Source of the DNA: Pseudomonas sp.
GTDB taxonomy: Bacteria; Pseudomonadota; Gammaproteobacteria; Pseudomonadales; Pseudomonadaceae
Reading direction: 5' to 3'
DNA: 8,865 nt
Assembly: GCA_003527165.1 (NCBI GenBank)
Contig: DPSI01000369.1
Coordinates: forward strand, 1-8,865
The notes under the pieces are model-generated. The model had not been told where the DNA came from and did not search any database. It was given only the letters and a program-made list of their open reading frames with translations. Below, piece by piece: positions 1-5,932 of the stretch; position 1 is the first letter of the stretch, and every line of letters starts with the position of its first letter. The translations under genes were made by a program, and so were the position numbers.

Positions 1-1
1 T

Positions 2-868
2 CAAGCCCCTGCATCTTCAGCGAAGCCCGCAGCTAAGAATCATGGCTCCGGTGGGCAAACGGACCATTCTGCGATGGGTCATGGTGCGATGGACCATAGC
101 ACGATGAACCATGGCCAAATGAAGCATGACGATACGCTCGAAATGCCCGGCATGGTTCATCCCTCGTTCATTCCAGTATTGACCGATGCGGATAGAGAAG
201 CGGCTTTCCCTGGTCTTCAAGGTCATACAGTCCATGACAAGTATCTGGCCTGGTTCCTTCTGCTAGATCAACTTGAGTACCAGAACGCAAATGAAGGTAG
301 CACCCTCAGTTGGGAAGCTACTGCCTGGGTTGGTGGCGATATCAATCGGTTCTGGTTTCGCTCGGAAGGTGAGCGAACGAATGGCGTTACTGAAGATGCG
401 GAAATTCAGGCGCTCTACGGGCGTGCCATCAGCCCCTGGTGGGATGTGGTAGCAGGTGTTCGCCAGGACTTTAAGCCCGAGTCGCCGCAGACGTGGGCGG
501 CTTTAGGCGTCCAGGGGATGGCTCTGTATAACTTTGAGGCGGAAGCCACCGCCTTCGTCGGTGAAGGTGGGCAGACAGCAGCACGTTTTGAAGGCGAGTA
601 CGACATTCTCCTCACTAACCGGCTGATCCTCCAACCGACTGCCGAGCTCAATTTCTATGGCAAGGACGATCCTGCGCGCGGAGTAGGCGCTGGTCTCGCA
701 AACACAGAGGTGGGGCTCCGCCTCCGATACGAAATCGTTCGTGAGTTCGCACCGTACATCGGCGTCACGTGGAGCCGGGCATACGGTAATACCGCCGATA
801 TGGCGAGAGATGAAGGCGAAGACGTAGATGAGGCGCGGTTCGTTGCTGGCATCAGGCTTTGGTTTTAA
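2..868 (+). CDS. copB: Copper resistance protein B (CopB/PcoB), 3' part, outer membrane
   Basis: The frame is open from the left edge, so the start and signal peptide lie outside; 288 residues are visible. CopB is an outer-membrane protein of copper-resistance operons that is thought to bind or pass copper together with the multicopper oxidase CopA. Visible residues 13-53 are His/Met rich (7 His, 6 Met) and contain four tandem H-x-x-M-x pentads (residues 22-41). After this comes the conserved CopB domain, starting near the [16 protein letters not shown] stretch, followed by alternating short amphipathic segments of the beta-barrel type. The chain ends in LWF, with the terminal Phe typical of outer-membrane barrels. 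The stop overlaps the Shine-Dalgarno of the cytochrome gene, so the two are almost certainly one operon. copA is expected just upstream. Family call is firm; exact metal chemistry is family knowledge. Confidence 0.93.
   Translation, partial: QAPASSAKPAAKNHGSGGQTDHSAMGHGAMDHSTMNHGQMKHDDTLEMPGMVHPSFIPVLTDADREAAFPGLQGHTVHDKYLAWFLLLDQLEYQNANEGSTLSWEATAWVGGDINRFWFRSEGERTNGVTEDAEIQALYGRAISPWWDVVAGVRQDFKPESPQTWAALGVQGMALYNFEAEATAFVGEGGQTAARFEGEYDILLTNRLILQPTAELNFYGKDDPARGVGAGLANTEVGLRLRYEIVREFAPYIGVTWSRAYGNTADMARDEGEDVDEARFVAGIRLWF
65..127 (+). repeat. Tandem 15-bp repeat encoding H-x-x-M-x pentads in CopB
   Basis: Four imperfect 15-bp units encode [15 protein letters not shown] and HGQMK, followed by one more His. 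The fixed positions are His at 1 and Met at 4, both Cu ligands. The repeat is in the linker ahead of the barrel domain. Met/His repeats in CopA and CopB are known; this five-residue period is what is seen here. Confidence 0.8.
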
Positions 869-877
869 GGACCCTAG

Positions 878-1687
878 ATGAAAAGAATAATTATTAGCTT
901 CGCTGCCTTCTGCGCACTAGGCCTGTTGGTGGTGGCCGGTGTTGTTTTCTCGGGACTAATAAACGTTGCCGCGGATGATCCTCATACGGGAGCCGTGCAC
1001 GCTTTCTTGGAAACTGCTCGCAATCGCTCGATTGAGGTTCGCTCCGAAGACATAGTCGTGCCATCTCTCGACGATGAAGACCAAATCCGCGCCGGGGCGG
1101 GGAACTACGACTCGATGTGTGTGGGTTGTCACTTGGCGCCAGGCATGGCTGAGACCGAGCTAAGCAATGGCCTTTATCCCGCTCCACCCAGCTTGGCTGA
1201 AGCAGGGCTATACGATGACCCAGCAAAGACATTTTGGGTCATCAAGCATGGCATCAAGGCCACTGGGATGCCTGCGTGGGGTAAAAGCATGGCTGACCCG
1301 TACATCTGGGGGATGGTGGCTTTTCTGCAGAAGCTTCCTGACCTAGATGGAAGAGCGTATCGAGCGCTCGTTGCATCTAGCGGTGGTCACCAGCATGGTG
1401 GTGGGGAAACCCCAGCTGGGCACGGTGAGCAACATGGTGAGATGGCCTCGAACGACCACCATCAAGGCGACAGCGGCAGCTCGGATCATCATGGCTCTAG
1501 CAGCTCAGGTGGAGCAACCGGCCAATCAGGCTCTGGGCATCATGGCGCAGAAGAAAGCGATGACCATCATGCGTCAGATCAGCCCCAGACGGCAGAGCAC
1601 AGCATCGACAATGACCGTGTCGATGCGGATGGCAAATCGCCCTCAAAAAACCATGTGCACGCAGATGGGAAGCAACACGAGCACTAA
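878..1687 (+). CDS. Membrane-anchored or secreted monohaem cytochrome c with His-rich C-terminal tail
   Basis: This is a 269-residue c-type cytochrome, probably periplasmic. Residues 3-26 are hydrophobic after a Lys-Arg start (signal peptide or anchor). The single haem site is CVGCH at 81-85; the likely axial Met is M131 in KATGMPAWG, the usual class I arrangement. The haem domain ends near residue 165. Residues 170-269 are a low-complexity Gly/Ser/Asp tail with 17 His, many as DHH or GHH pairs, as expected of a metal-binding tail. The AAGGA Shine-Dalgarno at 867-871 overlaps the copB stop, 6 bases before the ATG, so it is co-transcribed with copB. Its role in copper resistance is inferred from context: electron transfer to or from copper, for instance periplasmic Cu(I)/Cu(II) redox control, is possible but unproven. 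The tail makes it longer than ordinary class I cytochromes. Confidence 0.9.
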   Translation: MKRIIISFAAFCALGLLVVAGVVFSGLINVAADDPHTGAVHAFLETARNRSIEVRSEDIVVPSLDDEDQIRAGAGNYDSMCVGCHLAPGMAETELSNGLYPAPPSLAEAGLYDDPAKTFWVIKHGIKATGMPAWGKSMADPYIWGMVAFLQKLPDLDGRAYRALVASSGGHQHGGGETPAGHGEQHGEMASNDHHQGDSGSSDHHGSSSSGGATGQSGSGHHGAEESDDHHASDQPQTAEHSIDNDRVDADGKSPSKNHVHADGKQHEH

Positions 1688-1883
1688 CATCCGGTATGTG
1701 CGTGCCTACGCGGTTCTGACCGAGGCTCTTAGAAGGCGGCTCAGCAAGCAGGGGGTCGGCCCTAGGCCAGCCTAGTCGACGCAACGGTACCGGAGGGCTT
1801 TGCAATTGCTTCCTTTCCAAACGTTAGGCCGCAAGGCTAGTGACTCACGTAGTTAAGCGGCTTTCGCTCCGGCCGTTCCCAAT

Positions 1884-1916
1884 GGAAGCTCCCAGTCGTG
1901 GCGACAGGGAGCTTCC
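1884..1916. repeat. Strong 33-nt hairpin (10 bp + A/A mismatch + 4 bp, 3-nt loop)
   Basis: The arms 1884-1893 and 1907-1916 are perfect reverse complements (GGAAGCTCCC/GGGAGCTTCC). Inside them, GTCG (1895-1898) pairs with CGAC (1902-1905) around a TGG loop, leaving one A/A mismatch. No T-run follows on either strand, so it is not a standard intrinsic terminator. It lies about 200 bases after the cytochrome stop and could end or protect the copB-cytochrome mRNA. Confidence 0.7.
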
Positions 1917-2025
1917 CATACCCACTCAATCATCTAGAACAGACTTGCGAAGCCGGCCAGGCAATCTGTTTGACTTATCGCCCCCCAATTGCGCCCGTAT
2001 AGATCCCCGGTGCGGTTGGACGAAC

Positions 2026-2041
2026 CTTACAGCATTGTAAT
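2026..2041. promoter_or_regulatory. Putative CzcR/CopR-type operator (CTTACA-GCAT-TGTAAT)
   Basis: The half-sites TTACA and TGTAA are perfect reverse complements with 4 bases between them. The same TTACA-N4-TGTAAT pattern occurs in the porin-czc control region at 7410-7425 and, less perfectly, at 7367-7382. Short palindromes of this kind are typical binding sites of OmpR-family heavy-metal regulators. It lies 123 bases before the copper-storage start codon, which places that gene in the likely regulon. Binding is inferred. Confidence 0.55.
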
Positions 2042-2056
2042 GAAGTTGGTCGAAAC

Positions 2057-2152
2057 GGGTTCGATAGGAGCCTGTCGTATTTTTGTGCCTGCTAATACGC
2101 TTATGGGGTGTATTCGGCTAGTAGGCACCGACGACATACAACTATCGAACCC
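2057..2152 (+). repeat. Long imperfect inverted repeat before the copper-storage gene, possible leader structure
   Basis: Three nested stems can form. The outer one is 2057-2067 with 2142-2152 (11 bp perfect, GGGTTCGATAG/CTATCGAACCC). The middle one is 2073-2078 with 2131-2136 (6 bp perfect). The inner one is 2085-2094 with 2119-2128 (10 bp, one G-U). The right outer arm ends one base before the GGAG Shine-Dalgarno at 2154-2157. If transcribed, it would be a large 5' leader hairpin able to affect translation of the next gene. The left arm could instead lie in the promoter, so it may be a DNA-level element. Matches no riboswitch I know. Confidence 0.55.
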
Positions 2153-2163
2153 TGGAGAACGCA

Positions 2164-2493
2164 ATGACAAACTCAATGTTCGCTTCCTGTATCCAAGCTT
2201 GTTCGAACTGTGCCCTAGTGTGCGAAACGTGTGCCTCTGCGTGCTTGCGCGAGGACGACATGAAAATGATGGCCCGCTGCATCGAGTTGGACCGTGACTG
2301 CGCAGACATTTGTGCGCTTGCCGCTACCCTGATGAGCCGCGAAAGTGAGTACGCCAAGGAGTTCTGTGCCCTTTGCGCCAAGATATGCCGTGCATGCGGT
2401 GAGGAATGTGCGAAACATCAAATGGATCACTGCCAAGAGTGTGCCAAAGCGTGCATGAACTGCGCTGAGGAATGTGAGCGTATGGCAGCATAA
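2164..2493 (+). CDS. Cytosolic four-helix-bundle copper-storage protein (Csp / DUF326 family)
   Basis: A 109-residue protein with 19 cysteines spaced as CxxxC and CxxC along predicted helices (C9, 13, 16, 20, 23, 27, 39, 46, 50, 68, 71, 75, 78, 82, 90, 93, 97, 100, 104). This is the hallmark of Csp proteins, whose helix bundle is lined with thiolates holding many Cu(I) ions. There is no signal peptide, so it belongs to the cytosolic (Csp3-like) type that buffers cytoplasmic Cu(I). GGAG at 2154-2157 lies 6 bases before the ATG. It follows the copB-cytochrome pair but is separated by 476 bases and has an operator-like box and a hairpin-rich leader of its own, so it is probably expressed independently under metal control. 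Family assignment is firm; copper load per subunit is not derivable here. Confidence 0.93.
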   Translation: MTNSMFASCIQACSNCALVCETCASACLREDDMKMMARCIELDRDCADICALAATLMSRESEYAKEFCALCAKICRACGEECAKHQMDHCQECAKACMNCAEECERMAA

Positions 2494-2508
2494 CACCCCT
2501 AACTCACC

Positions 2509-2540
2509 GCTCTGGCACACTAAATTAGCGTTGCCAGAGC
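2509..2540 (+). terminator. Hairpin 15 bases after the copper-storage gene, possible weak terminator
   Basis: GCTCTGGCA (2509-2517) and TGCCAGAGC (2532-2540) form a perfect 9-bp stem with a 14-base loop, starting 15 bases after the stop codon. The position suits transcript ending or 3' protection. No T-run follows, so intrinsic termination is doubtful. Confidence 0.4.
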
Positions 2541-3140
2541 CGGTCGAGGAAAAGGAGGTCTCATTACGCGACCCGATGGCCAACACCGTAACGCACTTTA
2601 TCTTGCCAAAGCATTTACCATATTTCACCGCTAATACTAGGTTAATCAACTTAATGCTGCTAGCGAAAAGCGTTCGAACAACTATCAAGTCGCGGGCCAT
2701 GCGACCTTATTTTCGCCAAAAAAAAAGCGATAATGGTTTTGCGAACATTCGCATCATAGCGATTGGCTTTGCCGTTATTACAGCGTGCCGTTTTGCGACT
2801 CGGCGGCTGCGCCGTTTCCCCGCCTGAAACCAGGCGACCAGCTAGTTTCCGAAACATCTTCCTCATAGTACTGGCATGATACGAGCGGTAGTTTTCGACG
2901 TTCGGCACGCTGCTCCAAATAGGCTTGTGACGGCATACTTCCTTCAGCGGGTGCTGAAACTTCGGCTTCACTGCAAGCAACCAAAGCCAGACGAAGCACA
3001 GTCTTTGACGACCAAATCGGGTGTGACCGGAGCTGCCGCTTATTTCGACGCATAGTTAAGGCGCTCCAATTGGCTAATGGTCCGTCTGTTTAATTCATTT
3101 ACCTATTCTTAGTAATTTCGCAATCAGGCTCGATATCACG

Positions 3141-3159
3141 GGCTCGTCGCACACGAGCC
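3141..3159. repeat. Small perfect hairpin (GGCTCGT-N5-ACGAGCC)
   Basis: A 7-bp perfect stem with a 5-base loop in the gene-free stretch. No T-run follows on either strand. Function unknown. Confidence 0.5.
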
Positions 3160-3166
3160 TAAATCT

Positions 3167-3445
3167 TTGATAAACGAACTTATCGTACGGGCCACTAGTC
3201 TCGAATCCAAGCTTGCCGAACTGGCAAACGTTCAACTCTTCGGTGACGCGTTCAAATTTCTGAGACAGCTAAGGCGCCGGACTGAAGCTCGCATTGTGCT
3301 CCTACCTAGCGGCCCCTTAGCTATCCCAGACCAGGCTGCTATTGTGTACATTCGATGCGTATGGTGGAGCTTTGCGGTTGGCGCACTAGAACCAAGAGCC
3401 TCCAACCTATCGCCGATGATCGAGCAACTTGCTCATAACTACTAA
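3167..3445 (+). CDS. Doubtful hypothetical ORF, 92 residues
   Basis: This TTG-started frame has no Shine-Dalgarno before it. I recognise no domain. Residues 10-50 look mildly helical (ESKLAELANVQLFGDAFKF), with a short hydrophobic patch near 55-75. The frame is closed by a TAA at 3113-3115 and has no ATG or GTG before the TTG. It could be a chance ORF or a gene remnant; I list it only because it fills part of an otherwise empty stretch. Confidence 0.15.
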   Translation: MINELIVRATSLESKLAELANVQLFGDAFKFLRQLRRRTEARIVLLPSGPLAIPDQAAIVYIRCVWWSFAVGALEPRASNLSPMIEQLAHNY

Positions 3446-3570
3446 GCCCGACAGCCGCTCATGACAGAGATGGCGCCAGCTCAATGTTTACCTGCATCCC
3501 TGGCGGCTGGTCGCTGTAATTGAGCGAGTCCATTCGTAGTGATGACGTCTCCGTGCCGCTTGTAGTCGCA

Positions 3571-4944
3571 TCAGCCGTGCCGAGGAAAAGTCAGTTCGAA
3601 CGTCGTCCGACCCTCTTTGCTGGCGACGGTAACGTTCCCGTTGTGGAGTGCCATCACTGAACGAACAATAGCTAGCCCCAAGCCTGCCCCACGAGGTTGC
3701 ATACCTCCCACACGATAAAAGCGGTCAAACAGGTGTGGGATATGGTCCGTTTCAATAGTCGAACCTTGATTGGTTACAGTCATCGTGATGACTTCCGCCT
3801 CCCCGTCCAAGATTTCAAGCTCAACCGTGCTGCCGATGGTCGAATGCCGCAACGCATTGGATAGCAGGTTGGAAATGGCCCGTTGGACCATGAGCCGATT
3901 CCCTAAAACCATGCCATCGCCCGTTACCGTCGTTGCGACTCCCGCTTCTTCAGCAAGGACTTCGAAATAATCACATACGCGCCTCGCCTCGCTTCCCAAG
4001 GATAACCGTTCGAGTTGCAGCGTTGGGGTGGCTTGGCTGGCCTGGGCGAGAAACAGCATGTCTGACACGATTCGATCCATGCGTTCGAGCTCTTCGACCG
4101 ACGATTCGAGCACTTCCCTATATTGCTCCTTGCTTCGCTCACGCACCAATGTCACCTGCGCCTTGCCTATCAGGTTATTTAGGGGAGTCTTCAACTCATG
4201 GGCCACATCGTCCGAGAATTGTGACAGTTGCTGAACTCCGTCATCGAGTCGATGAAGCATTACGTTGAGGCTGTGCGCCAATTCCTGAAGCTCTAGTGGA
4301 AGCTGATCGCTGCGGATTCGGGGTGACAGATCCTGCGTCGATACCTTTGTCGCCAAGGCCCGAAACTTGCGAAGCGGTCGCAAACCGTTGTTAGCAACTA
4401 GCCATCCAGCCAACCCGATCAACATCAGCAGCATCGGCACAGTCACTAAGGCCGAGCGCAGGAATGCAGCCACTAGCAGTTGATCGGCACTGCGATCTTG
4501 CGTAAGTAAAAGCGTCATTGGAGCCAGTCCCGGGACCTGTATTTGCTTGCGCCCGGTTAGCATCTGCACGCCGTCTTCCGTGGTCCAGCCTAGGTATTCA
4601 CCGTCTCTGTTCACAAGATCCATCTGCTGCGGCGCATGGGCGAACCGGCCGATACTAAAAATGGGGGATTTGGCTCTATCGCCGATGACGGTAATCGAAA
4701 GGTTGTCATGGCCGAGTACCGTATCGCTCAGTGCGTGTTGCCAGGAGCGGCCCATACGGGCTTTGGTGTCTTCTAGGAGTCCATGATCGATCTGCGAGAG
4801 CTTGGCCGTCACTTCCTCCTGGGCGCGCAGTTCCAGTTGGCGCACAAGTACCCAGTAGCTCAGTGCAATCAACAGCGCGACCAAGACGGCGCCGGTCAAT
4901 GTGATTTGAAGCGCGAGACGCGATGCGAGGCTGAGTGGCTTCAA
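3571..4944 (-). CDS. czcS: Heavy-metal sensor histidine kinase (CzcS/CopS/CusS family)
   Basis: Starting at TTG 4944, the protein has 457 residues, usual for the family. TM1 (about 12-34) and TM2 (about 157-184) flank a periplasmic sensor loop (35-156). A HAMP linker follows (about 185-237), then the H-box with the phospho-acceptor His249 in DVAHELKTPLNN, the N-box NLLSNALRHS (359-368), and the G2 box GAGLGLAIV (419-427). It would sense periplasmic metal and phosphorylate the adjacent CzcR. Its TTG overlaps the czcR TGA stop, giving tight translational coupling. Whether the signal is Zn/Cd/Co or Cu cannot be decided from sequence alone. I use czcS because of the linked czcI-czcC genes; copS is the alternative. 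A longer frame upstream to 5082 is only the overlap with czcR. Confidence 0.9.
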   Translation of the reverse strand: MKPLSLASRLALQITLTGAVLVALLIALSYWVLVRQLELRAQEEVTAKLSQIDHGLLEDTKARMGRSWQHALSDTVLGHDNLSITVIGDRAKSPIFSIGRFAHAPQQMDLVNRDGEYLGWTTEDGVQMLTGRKQIQVPGLAPMTLLLTQDRSADQLLVAAFLRSALVTVPMLLMLIGLAGWLVANNGLRPLRKFRALATKVSTQDLSPRIRSDQLPLELQELAHSLNVMLHRLDDGVQQLSQFSDDVAHELKTPLNNLIGKAQVTLVRERSKEQYREVLESSVEELERMDRIVSDMLFLAQASQATPTLQLERLSLGSEARRVCDYFEVLAEEAGVATTVTGDGMVLGNRLMVQRAISNLLSNALRHSTIGSTVELEILDGEAEVITMTVTNQGSTIETDHIPHLFDRFYRVGGMQPRGAGLGLAIVRSVMALHNGNVTVASKEGRTTFELTFPRHG

Positions 4945-5615
4945 GGCCGCGCCTCCAGCACGTAGCCGACACCGCGAATGGTGTGTATCAGGCGATCGCC
5001 AAAGGGTTCGTCCACCTTCATCCGTAGGCGACGGATTGCAACATCCACCACATTGGTATCGCAGTCGAAGTTGATGTCCCACACCAGGGCGGTTATTTCG
5101 GTACGCGTGAGAACCTCGCCAGTCCGGCGCATGAGCAGATGCAGTAGCGCAAATTCTTTGCTGGTGAGATCAATACGCTGACCGCTCCTGTAGGCCCGAT
5201 GCCGGCCCGGGTCGAGTTCGAGGTCGGCTACACGCAGATTGCTCGGGAGTGCGACCGCCTCGCCTCGCCGCAACAATGTTCGGATACGAGCGAGCAGCTC
5301 GGGGAACTGGAACGGCTTGACCATATAGTCGTCGGCGCCCGACTCCAGGCCGCGGACCTTTTGCTCTAAGCGGCCATTGGCCGTCAGCATGATGACGCGT
5401 GTCTGCTTACGTCGCCTGATGAGTTCGAGCACCTCCCACCCGTCCATGGTTGGCAGATTCACGTCTAGCAGCACGATGTCATAGTCGTTCTGCAGTGCCA
5501 GGTGGAATCCATCGAGCCCATCACTTACGCAATCGACCGTGTAACCACACTCGATGAGACCCTGCTGCAGGTATTCCGCAGCTTTAATCTCGTCTTCTAC
5601 AACCAGAATGCGCAT
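4941..5615 (-). CDS. czcR: Heavy-metal response regulator, OmpR/PhoB type (CzcR/CopR/CusR family)
   Basis: The protein has 224 residues from the MRILVVEDE start. The receiver domain (1-116) shows the acidic pocket E7-D8, the phospho-acceptor Asp51 in LLDVNLP, Thr78 and Lys100. The winged-helix DNA-binding domain (about 128-221) carries the family signature VWDINFDCDTNVVDVAIRRLR at 178-198. It acts in the cytoplasm as a DNA-binding activator or repressor of metal-resistance genes. The likely targets are the palindromic boxes at 2026-2041, 7367-7382 and 7410-7425 (inference). An in-frame ATG 57 bases upstream (5672) is possible but adds residues unlike the family; neither start has a good Shine-Dalgarno. 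It is separated from the upstream porin by a terminator, so it must have its own promoter within about 230 bases. Confidence 0.92.
   Translation of the reverse strand: MRILVVEDEIKAAEYLQQGLIECGYTVDCVSDGLDGFHLALQNDYDIVLLDVNLPTMDGWEVLELIRRRKQTRVIMLTANGRLEQKVRGLESGADDYMVKPFQFPELLARIRTLLRRGEAVALPSNLRVADLELDPGRHRAYRSGQRIDLTSKEFALLHLLMRRTGEVLTRTEITALVWDINFDCDTNVVDVAIRRLRMKVDEPFGDRLIHTIRGVGYVLEARP
4942..4956 (-). promoter_or_regulatory. Shine-Dalgarno and TTG start of czcS, overlapping czcR stop
   Basis: On the minus strand GGAGG (4956-4952) stands 7 bases before TTG (4944-4942). The stop of czcR is TGA at 4943-4941, so the two codons share two bases (TTGA). This fixes the start: the downstream residues KPLSLASRLALQIT match the usual N-terminus of the family, and no ATG is available there. 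Confidence 0.8.
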
Positions 5616-5848
5616 GTTTTCAGATGACTCAGCAATGAGGTGCGCGGTAAGCGGAACCAAAAAATTATTCATGTAGCAACTAGGCCAAGACTAACGCGGC
5701 TTGCCCAGCATGGAAGGCAGGCCGTAAAGATCAGCCTAGGGAAACGGGAAGAACTTTAACGCGGTTAAAGCCGTGCAGGTGCATCCTTCGTATGTGTAAT
5801 CTGCTGGCCATTTGGTTTGCCCGCCGCGCAAGGAGGCGCACTTCAGCC
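5616..5848 (-). other. czcR upstream region; contains GTTAAAG palindrome
   Basis: This is non-coding DNA between the porin terminator and czcR. It must hold the czcR promoter, but I see no clear -35/-10 pair. The notable feature is the perfect palindrome CTTTAAC-GCG-GTTAAAG at 5754-5770, about 140 bases before the ATG. A lone TGTAAT half-site sits at 5795-5800 with a poor partner half. Confidence 0.5.
5754..5770. promoter_or_regulatory. Perfect 7-bp palindrome, possible operator
   Basis: CTTTAAC (5754-5760) and GTTAAAG (5764-5770) are perfect reverse complements around GCG. It lies in the only region that can hold the czcR promoter. An operator role is inferred; it could also be a weak hairpin behind the porin terminator. 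Confidence 0.3.
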
Positions 5849-5876
5849 AAAAAAAGGCGCCCATCGGGCGCCTGAA
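5849..5876 (-). terminator. Intrinsic terminator of the OprD-family porin gene
   Basis: Read on the minus strand: a GC-rich 7-bp perfect stem (5872-5866 with 5862-5856, GGCGCCC/GGGCGCC) with a 3-base loop, followed by seven Ts (5855-5849). It starts about 56 bases after the porin stop codon. This is the clearest terminator in the window and separates the porin from czcRS. Confidence 0.9.
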
Positions 5877-5932
5877 ACACATCTTCAAACCAAGGGAGCA
5901 AAAAACGAAGATGTGGTGTTGCTCGTAGTGCT

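Larger units (their letters stand above)
1688..2163. other. Gene-free interval between cytochrome and copper-storage genes
   Basis: No convincing ORF lies here on either strand. The interval holds a strong hairpin (1884-1916), a palindromic operator-like box (2026-2041) and a long imperfect inverted repeat (2057-2152) reaching the Shine-Dalgarno of the next gene. The length and the box suggest that the copper-storage gene has its own promoter rather than being read from copB. I could not assign -35/-10 elements with confidence. Confidence 0.6.
2494..3570. other. About 1.1 kb with no convincing gene
   Basis: The ORFs here are short, unlike any family I know, and interrupted in all frames; base use looks more AT-rich than the flanking genes. 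Visible items are the 2509-2540 hairpin, a perfect Shine-Dalgarno-like run at 2551-2559 with no start codon at proper spacing, a nine-A run at 2721-2729, a 7-bp hairpin at 3141-3159, a doubtful TTG ORF at 3167-3445, and two weak inverted repeats just beyond czcS (3452-3458 with 3503-3509, and 3479-3485 with 3519-3525). None of the latter has a T-run, so no clear terminator for czcS is seen. It is probably decayed or spacer DNA between two resistance modules. Confidence 0.55.

Noticed and set aside
1347..1775. Plus-strand ORF in another frame across the cytochrome tail
   Set aside because: Shadow of the repetitive His-rich coding sequence; no ribosome site and no recognisable protein.
1823..1829. 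GTTAGGC, resembling the R' end of an integron attC site
   Set aside because: No matching RYYYAAC partner at a suitable distance on either side and no integrase or cassette structure.
2474..2827. Plus-strand ORF after the copper-storage gene with a perfect AAAGGAGGT run inside
   Set aside because: The run is 17 bases from the next ATG, the predicted protein resembles nothing, and the frame overlaps the end of the Csp gene.
2778..3053. Minus-strand 91-residue ORF with a lipobox-like LVAC near residue 27
   Set aside because: Hydrophobic stretch is too short and too far from the start for a lipoprotein signal, no Shine-Dalgarno, no family match I can defend.
3515..3520. TGTAAT half-site downstream of czcS
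   Set aside because: The partner position reads GGCTGG, unrelated to ATTACA, and no gene start is near.
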